A DNA stretch of 64,000 nucleotides from Bog-756 sp963824645 (GTDB taxonomy: Bacteria > Actinomycetota > Acidimicrobiia > Acidimicrobiales > RAAP-2): assembly GCA_963824645.1 (NCBI GenBank), contig CAWGQC010000009.1:1-64000 (forward strand), in the 5' to 3' direction. The translations under genes were made by a program, and so were the position numbers. Below the pieces are notes generated by a model that did not search any database, was not told where the DNA came from, and was given only the letters and a program-made list of their open reading frames with translations. The number at the start of each line of letters is the position of its first letter. Positions within the stretch are counted from its first letter, which is position 1. Of this stretch, positions 37,088-45,754 are shown piece by piece.

Positions 37088-37937
37088 GCCGGTACGGGGC
37101 GAGATGCTCGGCGCCTTACGCCGGGAGCTCGAACGGATAGGTCCGATGATCGTGGCCTTCAGCGGTGGAGCCGACTCGGCCTTTTTGGCCTGGGTGGCCA
37201 CCGACACGCTGGGTGCCCACCGGGTGCGTTGCGTCACCGCCGTCTCGCCGTCGTTGGCCCCCGACCAGCTGGTCGACTGCCGGGCTCTGGCCGCCGAGTG
37301 GAGCCTCTCCTATACCGAGGTCGAGACGGGCGAGCTGGCCGACCCCGACTACGCCGCCAACGACGGCTCGCGGTGTTACCACTGCAAGACCTCGCTGCTC
37401 GAGGCGCTGGCCGCCTTCGACCAGGAGATCGACTCGGGCGGACCGCCCACCGTGGTGCTCGGCGTGAACCTCGACGATCTGGACGATCATCGCCCCGGCC
37501 AGCGCGCTGCCTCCGAACGCGGGGCCCTGTTTCCGTTGGTGACGGCTGGATTCACCAAGGAACAGGTGCGCTCGTGGTCGAAAAGCCTCGGACTGCGCAC
37601 ATGGGACAAGCCGGCCGCGGCCTGCCTGGCGTCCCGGGTTCCCTACGGGACCCCGGTGACGGCGGACACGCTGCGCATCGTGGCCGAAGCCGAGGCCGGT
37701 CTGCGGGAACTGGGGTTCCAACATCTCCGGGTCCGTCACTACGGCGACACCGCCCGCATCGAAGTGCCCGTCGAGGACATGGTCGGGGTGGTCGAGAACC
37801 GGGGCGCGGTGAGTCGGGCGATCCGTCGGGCCGGGTACCGCTACGTGACGCTCGACCTCGACGGGTTCCGCTCCGGCAACCTCAACGACGCCCTGCCCGG
37901 GCGCCAACCGGTGGCTCTCACGGGGCGACGCCCGTGA
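37080..37937 (+). CDS. larE: Pyridinium biscarboxylate sulfur transferase LarE
   Basis: A 285-residue N-type ATP pyrophosphatase. LarE adenylates the pyridinium dicarboxylate made by LarB and donates sulfur to build the nickel-pincer nucleotide. The PP-loop is FSGGADSAF (residues 27-35). RCYHCKTSLL (98-107) and AACLASRVPYG (180-190) are family landmarks; Cys182 aligns with the sacrificial cysteine of the Lactobacillus enzyme. The ATG lies inside the end of hemQ. Partners larB and larC are 6 kb downstream on the other strand. No larA is in the window. Confidence 0.9.
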   Translation: MGEPVRGEMLGALRRELERIGPMIVAFSGGADSAFLAWVATDTLGAHRVRCVTAVSPSLAPDQLVDCRALAAEWSLSYTEVETGELADPDYAANDGSRCYHCKTSLLEALAAFDQEIDSGGPPTVVLGVNLDDLDDHRPGQRAASERGALFPLVTAGFTKEQVRSWSKSLGLRTWDKPAAACLASRVPYGTPVTADTLRIVAEAEAGLRELGFQHLRVRHYGDTARIEVPVEDMVGVVENRGAVSRAIRRAGYRYVTLDLDGFRSGNLNDALPGRQPVALTGRRP

Positions 37938-38173
37938 TCGGCGTCCGGGTCCGGCTGACCTTCCCCGAGGAGCTGGTCCGCGAGCCCATCATCGCCCGCA
38001 TGGTCAAAGAGTTGGACATTGTCCCCAATATCCGTCGGGCCGACGTGGGCGAGGACAGCGGTTGGATCGTCTGCGAACTGGACGGTGACGGGGGGACCGT
38101 GGACAAGGCCGTGGCCTGGTTGCGGAATGAGGGGGTCCAGGTCGATCTGCTCGGCGACGTCGTCGAAAGCTGA
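37934..38173 (+). CDS. Stand-alone NIL-domain protein
   Basis: A 79-residue ferredoxin-like fold protein of the NIL family, best known as the substrate-sensing tail of methionine ABC ATPases. Pattern: VRVRLTFPEELVREPIIARM, DIVPNIRRADVG, WIVCELDGD, KAVAWLRNEGVQVDLLGDVV. GTG 37934 overlaps the larE stop (GTGA), so the two are co-translated. A role in the same pathway, or in methionine/sulfur sensing, is inference from linkage. Confidence 0.8.
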   Translation: MIGVRVRLTFPEELVREPIIARMVKELDIVPNIRRADVGEDSGWIVCELDGDGGTVDKAVAWLRNEGVQVDLLGDVVES

Positions 38174-38175
38174 GC

Positions 38176-39099
38176 GTGAGCGAGCGCGGACCCGAGGGGG
38201 AGGGCCGGCGACCGACCACGGAGGAAGGGCTCCCTTCTGACGTCGTAGGCGCTTCGGGGGACGACGACCGAGGTCCTCGGGCGGGGGCCGACGACGACCT
38301 GTTGGCCGCCAATAGACGGAGCTGGGACGAGCGGGTCGCCATCCACATGGCTTCGCGGTTCTACGACGTCGGCCACTGGCTGGCCAGCCGGCCCGGGCCC
38401 CGTCCTCGGGAGCTCGACGCCATCGGCGACCCGGCCGGGCTCGATCTGGTCCACCTCCAGTGCCATTTCGGCCTCGACACCCTGGCCTGGGCCGATGCCG
38501 GGGCCCGGGTAACCGGACTCGATTTCTCACCCGAGGCCGTCCGGGCGGCAAGCGACCTGTCAGTTGAGGCCGGGCTCGAAGACCGGTCGACGTTCGTATG
38601 CGCCAATGTCTACGACGCCGCCCGGGTGCTGGCCCCCCAGTCCTTCGACATCGTCTACGTAAGCCTCGGCGCTCTGGTGTGGCTCCCCAGCGTGGGCCGG
38701 TGGGCCGACCAGGTGGCGGCGCTGGTCCGACCCGGAGGGCGGCTCTACCTCCACGAGATCCACCCGGTGGCCTGGTCACTGGCCTACGAGTCCCCCACCT
38801 TCGCCCACACCTACTTCGAAGAGCCCGAACCCTACGTGGACGACTCCGACGAGACGTACACCGATGCCGACGGGCCGTTGGTCAACACCCGGACCTACGA
38901 GTGGAACCACGGAATCGGCGAGGTGGTCATGGCCCTCATCAGCCGCGGCATGCGGATCGACCGGCTCGAAGAGCACGATTGGACCGTCGATCAGCAGTTC
39001 CCCTGGCTGAGGGAGATCGCCTCCCACATCTGGACGACCGAGGCCGGCATGCCCCGTCTCCCCCTCAGCTACACCCTGGTGGCCACCCGGAACAGCTGA
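38176..39099 (+). CDS. Class I SAM-dependent methyltransferase
   Basis: A 307-residue methyltransferase with a disordered acidic N-terminus (about 40 residues). The SAM fold follows: LVHLQCHFGLDTLAWADAGA (motif I variant with CHFG), VTGLDFSPEAVRAA (acidic loop), FDIVYVSLGALVWLPSVGRW and LVRPGGRLYLHEIHPVAW. The HLQCHFG..TL.....G..V.GLDFS pattern is common in actinobacterial proteins of unknown substrate. GTG start 2 nt after the NIL gene, so it is the fourth gene of the hemQ-larE unit. Confidence 0.8.
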   Translation: MSERGPEGEGRRPTTEEGLPSDVVGASGDDDRGPRAGADDDLLAANRRSWDERVAIHMASRFYDVGHWLASRPGPRPRELDAIGDPAGLDLVHLQCHFGLDTLAWADAGARVTGLDFSPEAVRAASDLSVEAGLEDRSTFVCANVYDAARVLAPQSFDIVYVSLGALVWLPSVGRWADQVAALVRPGGRLYLHEIHPVAWSLAYESPTFAHTYFEEPEPYVDDSDETYTDADGPLVNTRTYEWNHGIGEVVMALISRGMRIDRLEEHDWTVDQQFPWLREIASHIWTTEAGMPRLPLSYTLVATRNS

Positions 39100-39181
39100 G
39101 CACGACCCCCGGGGTCATACCTCGCTCCGGCCCCGATCACGACCCGGTCGGGGTCGGTCCGGGTTGGGCAGGAGGGCTGGG

Positions 39182-39367
39182 TCAGGGTTGATCGGGGGTG
39201 CGGATGGTCCACCCGGCCCCTGAAACCTTGCGTGGCTCGTAGAAGAGGCACCCCTCCGGACAGGCGAAGGGCAGCTGTTCATTCGCCCCCATGCGGCACC
39301 GCTCGAGCTTCTCCTCGTGGGCGGTGGTCTGCATGACGTAATGGCGACAGTCCTCGTTTACGGCCAC
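39182..39367 (-). CDS. Small four-cysteine protein
   Basis: A 61-residue protein from GTG 39367. The pattern C7 ... C24RMGANEQLPFAC36PEGC40LFYEPRKVSGAGW has four cysteines spaced for binding a metal, most likely zinc or an iron-sulfur cluster. Similar short CP.GC..FE.R..S.AGW proteins occur in actinobacteria without known function. It is divergent from the Nudix gene, with 57 bp between the starts. Confidence 0.65.
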   Translation of the reverse strand: MAVNEDCRHYVMQTTAHEEKLERCRMGANEQLPFACPEGCLFYEPRKVSGAGWTIRTPDQP

Positions 39368-39424
39368 GCTCCATTGTGCCCGATGGATCTCGTGCCGCGT
39401 TGGCAGTGGGGTAGCGTCGGATCC

Positions 39425-40123
39425 GTGGAACCAGGTCCATCCACCAAACAGCTCCTACGGTGGAGCGAGGCTCTCGCCGGCATAGCCCGCACCGGGCTGG
39501 GCTTCACCGAGTCCCTCTACGAGCAGGAGCGATTCGAGGAAGTCCTGCGGGTGGCGGCCGATATCCGGGTAGCCGTCGATCTCGGGTCCGAAGGGGTGGA
39601 GGACGCCGAAGGTCTGGTGGAGGAATGGCTCGGGTCGGTGGGCAAGGGAGTTCCCGGTTACATAACCCCCAAAGTGGCCGTGGGCGCCGCCGTGGGTAAC
39701 GACAAGGGGCAGATCCTCCTGGTCCAGCGGGCCGACTCCGGGGTGTGGCTCTATCCCACCGGCTGGGCCGATGTCGGCTACTCGGCGGCGGAAGTCGTGG
39801 TGAAAGAGGTGGAGGAGGAAACCGGCATCGACGTCGAGGTCGTGCGTCTGATCGCCGTACTCGACGGGCTACGGATCGGGATCAGTCGTATCCCGCTCTA
39901 TTCGCTGGTGTTCCAGTGTCGGCCGGTCGGAGGCGAGCTGCACGCCCACCCCCTCGAATGCTCCGACGTCGGCTGGTTCGATTTGGACAACCTGCCGCTC
40001 CCCCTGGCCGGAGCCGAGAGGTGGGGCCGCCACGTGTTCGCCGCCCTGCGGGGCGAGCCTGTCGAAGTGCTCTACGACCCGGTGCGCTCACCTATCTGGC
40101 GGGGCGACCCGGACAAGCCCTGA
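39425..40123 (+). CDS. Nudix hydrolase with N-terminal helical domain
   Basis: A 232-residue protein. Residues 1-60 are the helical domain found ahead of some Nudix domains (RWSEALAGIARTGLGFTESL, YEQERFEEVLRVAADIRV). The Nudix box reads GWADVGYSAAEVVVKEVEEETG: E-E metal ligands are kept, while the first Glu is Tyr and the Arg is Lys, as is usual in this two-domain subgroup, which often acts on ADP-ribose-like compounds. GTG 39425 is chosen because TAGCGT lies 7 nt upstream and the frame further upstream is not protein-like. Confidence 0.85.
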   Translation: MEPGPSTKQLLRWSEALAGIARTGLGFTESLYEQERFEEVLRVAADIRVAVDLGSEGVEDAEGLVEEWLGSVGKGVPGYITPKVAVGAAVGNDKGQILLVQRADSGVWLYPTGWADVGYSAAEVVVKEVEEETGIDVEVVRLIAVLDGLRIGISRIPLYSLVFQCRPVGGELHAHPLECSDVGWFDLDNLPLPLAGAERWGRHVFAALRGEPVEVLYDPVRSPIWRGDPDKP

Positions 40124-40268
40124 CCAGGTCCGGACCAGATCCGAACCAAGTCCGGTCGATGGGGGTGACCAATCCCGGGCCTCGGCCTCGCCCACACGCG
40201 CTGGACACCGGGCACGCGGGAGATCACTACCCGCCCAAGCCGATCGGCGCTGGTTACACTCCCACCCT

Positions 40269-40316
40269 GTGACTCCTCGAAGCGCACCGCCGGTGCACCT
40301 CCGGACCGGCCGATGA
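40269..40316 (+). CDS. Short leader reading frame coupled to GNAT gene
   Basis: GTG 40269, 8 nt after TACACT, opens 15 codons whose TGA overlaps the ATG of the GNAT gene (ATGA). The GNAT gene has no ribosome site of its own, so ribosomes from a leaderless leader frame could restart on it. Whether the peptide has any function is unknown. Confidence 0.4.
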   Translation: MTPRSAPPVHLRTGR

Positions 40317-40786
40317 GCGCCGAACCGTCTGCGGAGGTGGTGGTCACCGAAGCCACCGAGTCGAGCGCCGAGCTGCTCGAGGCCTTCGCCCGACTCATTC
40401 CTCAACTGTCCTCCAGCTCCCCGCCGCCGGAGGCCGGCGAGCTGGCCGCCATGGTGGCCTCGGAGGCTTCGGTGGTGCTGGTGGCCCGGGAGGCCCGGGG
40501 AGCCATCATCGGATCACTGACCCTCGCCCTCTTTCGGGTCCCGACCGGCGTGCGGGCATGGATCGAGGATGTCGTAGTGGATGAATCCGCCCGCGGTTCC
40601 GGTGCCGGTGCCGCGTTGGTGGCGGCGGCATTGGAACGAGCCGACGCAGCCGGGGCCCGCACCGTCGACCTCACATCCCGCCCCAGCCGCGAAGCGGCCA
40701 ACCGCCTCTACCAGCGGCTCGGCTTCGAGCCCCGCACCACCAATGTGTACCGCTACGCCCTGGGAGGATCCGACCAGCCTCACTAG
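40313..40786 (+). CDS. GNAT-family acetyltransferase
   Basis: A 157-residue GNAT protein. Acetyl-CoA loop VVVDESARGSGAGAALVAAA (R-G-x-G-x-G/A), then ARTVDLTSRPSREAANRLYQ and RLGFEPRTTNVYRY at the C-terminus, a close fit to small-molecule N-acetyltransferases. The N-terminal helix region is Pro/Ser-rich. ATG 40313 sits on the stop of a 15-codon leader frame. Substrate unknown. Confidence 0.8.
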   Translation: MSAEPSAEVVVTEATESSAELLEAFARLIPQLSSSSPPPEAGELAAMVASEASVVLVAREARGAIIGSLTLALFRVPTGVRAWIEDVVVDESARGSGAGAALVAAALERADAAGARTVDLTSRPSREAANRLYQRLGFEPRTTNVYRYALGGSDQPH

Positions 40787-40806
40787 GCGCGGGCCAACCT
40801 GGCCGG

Positions 40807-41178
40807 TCAGTCAGGGATCTGCGTCGACAGGCAGAAGGGATGCCCGGCCGGGTCGATCATCACCCGCCAGCGGTCAGGCGAGGGTTGCTCGGCCGCCCGC
40901 ACCGCCCCCAGGGCGAGAGCGGCCGTTTCGGCTCCGTCGAGGTCGTCGACAGCCAGATCCAGATGGATCTGCTTTGGCCTACCCGCCTCCCCCGGCCAGT
41001 CCGGCGGCCGGTGGTTCGGGACCCGCACGGCCGAAACCCACATGCGGTCGGTTCGCACAGCCACGAAATCGTCACTGCGGAAGGCCACCTCACCACCCAG
41101 GAGCTCGGCCCAGAAAGTGCCCAGAGCCGAAGGATCCTCGCAGTCGAAGGAGATCGAACCCAATCGAATTTCGGTCAC
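40807..41178 (-). CDS. VOC-family (glyoxalase-like) protein
   Basis: A 123-residue vicinal oxygen chelate protein. Module one: GSISFDCEDPSALGTFWAEL; module two: IHLDLAVDDLDGAETAALAL; closing strand: WRVMIDPAGHPFCLS. The final metal-ligand Glu is replaced (GHPFC), as in the branch of VOC proteins that bind rather than convert ligands. Start GTG 41178; upstream in-frame sequence is not protein-like. Convergent with the GNAT gene. Confidence 0.75.
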   Translation of the reverse strand: MTEIRLGSISFDCEDPSALGTFWAELLGGEVAFRSDDFVAVRTDRMWVSAVRVPNHRPPDWPGEAGRPKQIHLDLAVDDLDGAETAALALGAVRAAEQPSPDRWRVMIDPAGHPFCLSTQIPD

Positions 41179-41301
41179 GAGAGGATGGTAACGGCGGTTC
41201 TGATGACCCGTCGACCGCAGCCCGATCCCGAGGCAACCCGGCCCGGTGGACCCCCCAAGCCCACAATCGTCGGAGGCCCACAATCGTGGTTCACTTCTCC
41301 G

Positions 41302-41859
41302 TCAGCCGACTTTGAGCAGATCGACCACGAACACCAGGGTGTCGTTGGCCGCGATACCGGAACCCGGTGAAGATGCTCCATAGCCGAGGGAGGGAGGAAT
41401 GATCAGCTCGCGGCGTCCGCCCACCTTCATGCCCACCACACCTTGATCCCACCCTTTGATGACCTGACCCTCCCCCAGGGTGAAGCTGAAGGGCTGGCTC
41501 GTCCACGAGGACTGGATGACCTTGTCCGACGAGTAGGTGGCCAGCACGTACTGCACGGTGACCATGTCGCCCGGCTCGGCCGTTTTGCCGGTTCCCACGA
41601 TCAGATCGGCGCTCTCGAGTTGGGTCGGAGCCGTGCCCGGGGGCACGGTCACCGTGGGCTGCGTGCCCGATGTCCCCGCCGGCGACCGATCCTGGGCCGG
41701 AATGGTGGCGATCGCCGTGGAGCCGCCGGTCGACGTTGATGGTGAGGTCGACGCTGCCGCACCCGTTGTGGTCGGGCTGGACGACGAACTGCTGCAACCA
41801 GCCAGCCCGAGCGCCGAAACCGCCAACACGGCGAGGGACCACGTTCGCAGACGATGCAT
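41302..41859 (-). CDS. FKBP-type peptidyl-prolyl isomerase lipoprotein
   Basis: A 185-residue exported lipoprotein. Signal peptide with lipobox SALGLAGC (Cys22), a Ser/Thr-rich linker of about 55 residues, then one FKBP domain: GDMVTVQYVLATYSSDKVIQ, SFTLGEGQVIKGWDQGVVGM, GGRRELIIPPSLGYG, DTLVFVVDLL. FKBPs speed proline isomerisation in folding proteins; the V-I-K-G-W core of the active site is present. It acts outside the membrane. AAAGGAG precedes ATG 41859. Confidence 0.9.
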   Translation of the reverse strand: MHRLRTWSLAVLAVSALGLAGCSSSSSSPTTTGAAASTSPSTSTGGSTAIATIPAQDRSPAGTSGTQPTVTVPPGTAPTQLESADLIVGTGKTAEPGDMVTVQYVLATYSSDKVIQSSWTSQPFSFTLGEGQVIKGWDQGVVGMKVGGRRELIIPPSLGYGASSPGSGIAANDTLVFVVDLLKVG

Positions 41860-41976
41860 GGATCAAACTCCTTTTGACTCCGTCGGTGAGGCGGACGGGG
41901 GTCACAAGACCCGCCGCCGCCAAGCCGCAACGGTAGCCGGGTCGGGGCCACCGGCGACGGCGCCGTCCTGCGGTGG

Positions 41977-43351
41977 ATGGCTCCGTCCCCGATGACCGAC
42001 ACACCCCCCTGGCACCATCGGTTCATGGCCTTGCCGGAGCTGAGACGAGTGGCGGACGACCTCCGGACGGTTCTGGCCGATTTCGAACCCGAACGGCTGA
42101 CCGGACCGGATGCAGCTCGGATGCTCGAAGCCTTCTCGGAGATCGAGAAGTTGGCCTCGGGCGGGAAGCTCCTGTCCGCCCGTCGGGTGGAGACGTCCAA
42201 TGTCTGGCGGCGCCAGGGGCATCGATCGGCCGCCGCCCACGTGGCCGAGGCCACCGGGGTCGGTCTGGGGCCGGCCATCCACGCCCTCAAAGCCGCCCGC
42301 CAGCTCGGATCGCTTCCCACCACCGAAGAAGCCCTCCGGGACGGCCGTCTCTCCGAGGTCCAGGTGAAGGAGATCACCGACGCCGCCATCCGCCAACCGG
42401 AAGCCGAACAGGAGCTGGTGGACACAGCTCAAAAGGAGCCCCTCACCCTGCTCAAACTGCGGTGCCGGCGGGTGAAGGCGACGCAGGGCGACCAGCATGC
42501 GGCCTACCGGGCCATCCATCGCTCCCGGTTCCTCCGCCACTGGACGGACAACGACGGTGCCGTTCGATTCGACGCCCGACTGACGCCCGACGAGGGTGCC
42601 CGCGTGGTGGCCTCCATAAAGACAGAAGCGGACCGCCTGGCTGCAGAGGCCAGGCGGGTCGGTCTCGACGAGCCACGGCGCGCCCTCGCCGCCGATGCCC
42701 TGGTCCACCTCACCTGCGGCACCAGTTCCGATGGACCGGAGTCGAGTGAGGGAACAGCCGCCACGGAGCAGAGGAAACCGCGGTCGGGAGCAGGATCGGG
42801 TGGTGGTGCAACTTCAGTGCGCCGAAGGACGAAGGGGGCGGACGGCCTCCCCCGCGGCAATGGGTGTGCCCCGGCCGGACCGACCGCCATGGTGCACGTG
42901 CGCGTGGATCATCGGGCCCTGATGCGGGGCTCGCTCCGTTCCGGTGAGATATGCGAGATCCCGGGCATCGGCCCCATTCCGGTCGAGGTGGCCCGAAGCC
43001 TGGCCGTGGATTCGATCCTCAGCGTGCTCGTCACCGACGGGGTCGATGTCACCGCCGTGGCCCATGCCGGACGGACCATTCCCGCCTCGGTCAAGAAGGG
43101 CGCTCATCGAGCGTGATCCGGTCTGCGTGGTTCCCGGCTGCCATACGGCCGAGGGCCCCGAGATCGACCACGTCGACCCCTTCGGCCAGGGGGGTCAGAC
43201 CCGACTCGCCAATCTGGCCCGATTGTGTCACTGGCACCACTATCTCAAGACACATCAGCGCCACCGGCTGGAGCGCACCACCGATGGTTGGCGATGGATG
43301 CCACCTGACCAGGCACCACCTGATGCGGTGCCCCCGGATTTGTCGGGCTGA
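41977..43351 (+). pseudogene. DUF222/HNH endonuclease-like protein, one frameshift
   Basis: A 13E12-repeat-type actinobacterial protein: long DUF222 helical region (FEPERLTGPDAARMLEAFSE, GRLSEVQVKEITDAAIRQPE, RARLTPDEGARVV-like segment) followed by an HNH nuclease motif. The main frame stops at 43114-43116; the HNH part (ALIERDPVCVVPGCHTAEGP, EIDHVDPFGQGGQT, LCHWHHYLKTH) is in the next frame and ends at 43351. An extra G in AAGAAGGGCGCTC (about 43100) explains the break. Corrected length is 457 residues, normal for the family. These genes are multi-copy and linked with intron or repeat spread. The 3' end overlaps the end of larC. Confidence 0.85.
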
Positions 43352-44945
43352 AACGAGACTTCGTACCTACTCCGTCTTTCCTCGCACCTACCCGCTCCTC
43401 CCGTGACGCCGACCGCGGCCCGCAGCCGGTGGCCGGCGCCCGATCGACCGCCGAGCAGACGATCAGGCCGTGTCGTCGTCGTCCGGGGAAGCTCGGTGAA
43501 CCGGAAGCGATGGAATGAGGTCCGGCCCCCGACGGGAAGGGATCGTGATCGCCGGTCTGCTCGGTCGTGGGCGTGACCAGCCTCGGGCTATCGGTAGCAG
43601 CCATCCTCGGTCCCCCCTCAACCGATCGCCACAAGGCTTCGGCCCGGAAAGCGACTTCGCGCAAGGGCATTCCGGTGCGCCGGGCGGCCCGAGCCACATC
43701 GTCGTGCTCGGCCTTGACCCCACCGGTACTCACCTTGAGCCTGATGAGCTGCCCGTCGATCCACACGGACTCACTGGACCGGGCCGCCGGCCACCGTTCG
43801 GCCACGGTGACCCGGACACCGAGCGATCCGGTGGTCTGGCGGACCACCCCACGCAGCGACGTCACCATCGACGGGTCGCACAGCACCTGAACCACCGTGC
43901 CCGGACGACCCTTCTTCATCACCACGGGTGTCAGCCAGGCATCGTGGGCCCCTGCATCGAGAAGCACGGCCACGGCGTGGGCCAGCTGCTCTCCGGTGGC
44001 ATCGTCGACATTGGCGGCGAGCAGGGCCACCGGCTGACCGGCATCGGCATCGGCATCGGCATCGGCATCGGCGTTTCCGCCCTCGCCGGGGTGGCCATCG
44101 GCCGAGTCCGGTTCTTCTGTCCCGTTGGTTCCGACGTTCACTGCCGAAGGGTCGCCTGCCAACCGGGGCAGGGGCGACCCGTCCTGTCGGTCGACCCGGA
44201 CGCCGGTCACGACCTGGGTGCAGTTGGGGAGGTCCTCGAGTTCACGCGCGCCGGCACCGAACCCCTGGCCGGTCACCCTCATGGCCGGCATCGGCCCGAA
44301 GCCGGAAGACAGTCCAGCCAGCAATGCCGCACCGGTGGGCGTGGTGAGCTCAACCCCGATGTTGCGACCCCAGGTGGGTACCCCCTCGAGAAGGGCGACC
44401 ACGGCCGGGGCCGGATTGGGCAGAAGTCCGTGAGCCGAACGGATCATTCCCAGCCCTGTGGCCACCGGGCTGGCCCGCACCTCATCAACTTCGAGCACCT
44501 CCAGGGCGGCCGCCGTTCCCACCACGTCGACGATGGTGTCGTGACCCCCGACTTCGTGGAAGTGGACCTGGTCGACCGGCCGGCGGTGGAGCTTGGCCTC
44601 CACGTCGGCCAGGGCGGCGAAGGTGTCGAGGGCGCGGCGGGCCACCCGATCGGGAAGGCGGGCCTCCTCGATCAGGCCCACGATGTGGGCGTAAGTGCGG
44701 ACGACCACGTTGTCGTGCACCGAAACCACGGCCCGGGATGCAGCGATCCCGCCCCGCAGAACCGGCTCCACTTCCAAAGCCCAACCACCGAGGGGGAGCC
44801 GCTCGAGAAGGGCCAGGACTTCCGGCAGGTCGGCGCCGGCATCCAGCAGGCTGCCGAGCGCCATGTCACCGGCGATACCGGCAAAGCAATGGAACCAGGC
44901 CACCGACCGTTGACCGGTCCACCGCGGGGGAGCGGGAGGGCTCAC
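43245..44945 (-). CDS. larC: Nickel insertion protein LarC, with C-terminal overrun
   Basis: LarC puts nickel into the pincer nucleotide in a CTP-dependent reaction. GTG 44945 overlaps the larB stop (GTGA). Landmarks: WFHCFAGIAGDMALGSLLDA, VDQVHFHEVGGHDTIVDVVG, GLLPNPAPAVVALLEG, LTTPTGAALLAGL, then after a linker LLAANVDDATGEQLAHAVAV, WLTPVVMKKGRPGTVVQVLC and LIRLKVSTGGVKAEHDDVAR. In some firmicutes larC is split by a programmed frameshift; here it is one frame with a linker of repeated Asp-Ala (residues 291-302) from a 6-bp DNA repeat. The family ends near residue 445; another 120 low-complexity residues follow and run into the HNH gene, so a stop codon or frame has probably been lost. Confidence 0.85.
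   Translation of the reverse strand: MSPPAPPRWTGQRSVAWFHCFAGIAGDMALGSLLDAGADLPEVLALLERLPLGGWALEVEPVLRGGIAASRAVVSVHDNVVVRTYAHIVGLIEEARLPDRVARRALDTFAALADVEAKLHRRPVDQVHFHEVGGHDTIVDVVGTAAALEVLEVDEVRASPVATGLGMIRSAHGLLPNPAPAVVALLEGVPTWGRNIGVELTTPTGAALLAGLSSGFGPMPAMRVTGQGFGAGARELEDLPNCTQVVTGVRVDRQDGSPLPRLAGDPSAVNVGTNGTEEPDSADGHPGEGGNADADADADADAGQPVALLAANVDDATGEQLAHAVAVLLDAGAHDAWLTPVVMKKGRPGTVVQVLCDPSMVTSLRGVVRQTTGSLGVRVTVAERWPAARSSESVWIDGQLIRLKVSTGGVKAEHDDVARAARRTGMPLREVAFRAEALWRSVEGGPRMAATDSPRLVTPTTEQTGDHDPFPSGAGPHSIASGSPSFPGRRRHGLIVCSAVDRAPATGCGPRSASREERVGARKDGVGTKSRFSPTNPGAPHQVVPGQVASIANHRWCAPAGGADVS
44041..44072. repeat. 6-bp tandem repeat inside larC
   Basis: GCATCG is repeated five times head to tail, encoding alternating Asp-Ala on the reverse strand in the linker between the two LarC halves. 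A 6-bp unit changes linker length without changing frame. Confidence 0.9.
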
Positions 44946-45754
44946 GGAAGCATCCGGGCCACGGCACAGGCCGCGCCGAATCCGTTGTCTATCCCGACCA
45001 CCGTGATACCGGCGGCGCACGAGGCGTGCATGGCCAGTAGAGCAGTCACCCCTTCGAGGGCGGCGCCGTAACCGGTGCTGGTGGGCACGGCGACGACCGG
45101 GGCCGGGGTGATCCCACCCACCAGGCTGGCCAGCGCCCCTTCCATGCCGGCCACCACCACCACGGCGTCGGCGTCGGCCAACTCGTCCGCCGACGCCAAC
45201 AGGCGGTGCACGCCGGCAACCCCGCAATCGGCCAGAAGAGTCGGGTCGAGCCCCAGTGCGGCCAGAGTGGCCTGACATTCGGCGGCGACGGGAAGATCGG
45301 AGGTGCCGGCCGTGATCACCAGTGTGGTGGCCGGGCGGCGTGCCGCCGGCCGCCACACCACCGTCGAGAGGTCCCCCCGGGTCCGATCCGCTCCGCTGGC
45401 CTGACCGGTGGCGGTCCGCCGACCGCCCGGGTTGTCGGCCATGGCCACATCGACCTGAGTGGCGTCGGCCCTGGTGAGAATCACCGGGGCCCCGGGCCCG
45501 CCGTCCGGTGCCCCCTGGTCGTGCCGGTCTCCCTCGGCCAGCAGCTCCGCCACGATGGAGGAGCACTGGCGGGGCGTCTTGCCCTGCCCGTAAACGGCCT
45601 CGGGGAGACCTTGACGGAGGCTGCGATGGTGATCGACCTTGGCGAATCCGAGGTCGGCGAAGGGCAGACGACGGAGCCGGTGAACGGCCTCATCAGGCGC
45701 GCAGGCCCCCGATCGCACCTCTTCCATCAGGTGCTGCAGTCCAAGTTCGTCCAT
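44942..45754 (-). CDS. larB: Pyridinium-3,5-biscarboxylate synthase LarB
   Basis: A 270-residue PurE-like enzyme that carboxylates nicotinic acid adenine dinucleotide, the first step of nickel-pincer cofactor synthesis. The N-terminal part (FADLGFAKVDHHRSLRQGLP, EAVYGQGKTPRQCSSIVAEL) and the PurE-like core (VITAGTSDLPVAAE, DCGVAGVHRLLA, VVVVAGMEGALASLVGG, VVAVPTSTGYGA) match LarB. ATG 45754 is only 23 bp from the divergent pheA start. It precedes and overlaps larC. Confidence 0.92.
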   Translation of the reverse strand: MDELGLQHLMEEVRSGACAPDEAVHRLRRLPFADLGFAKVDHHRSLRQGLPEAVYGQGKTPRQCSSIVAELLAEGDRHDQGAPDGGPGAPVILTRADATQVDVAMADNPGGRRTATGQASGADRTRGDLSTVVWRPAARRPATTLVITAGTSDLPVAAECQATLAALGLDPTLLADCGVAGVHRLLASADELADADAVVVVAGMEGALASLVGGITPAPVVAVPTSTGYGAALEGVTALLAMHASCAAGITVVGIDNGFGAACAVARMLP

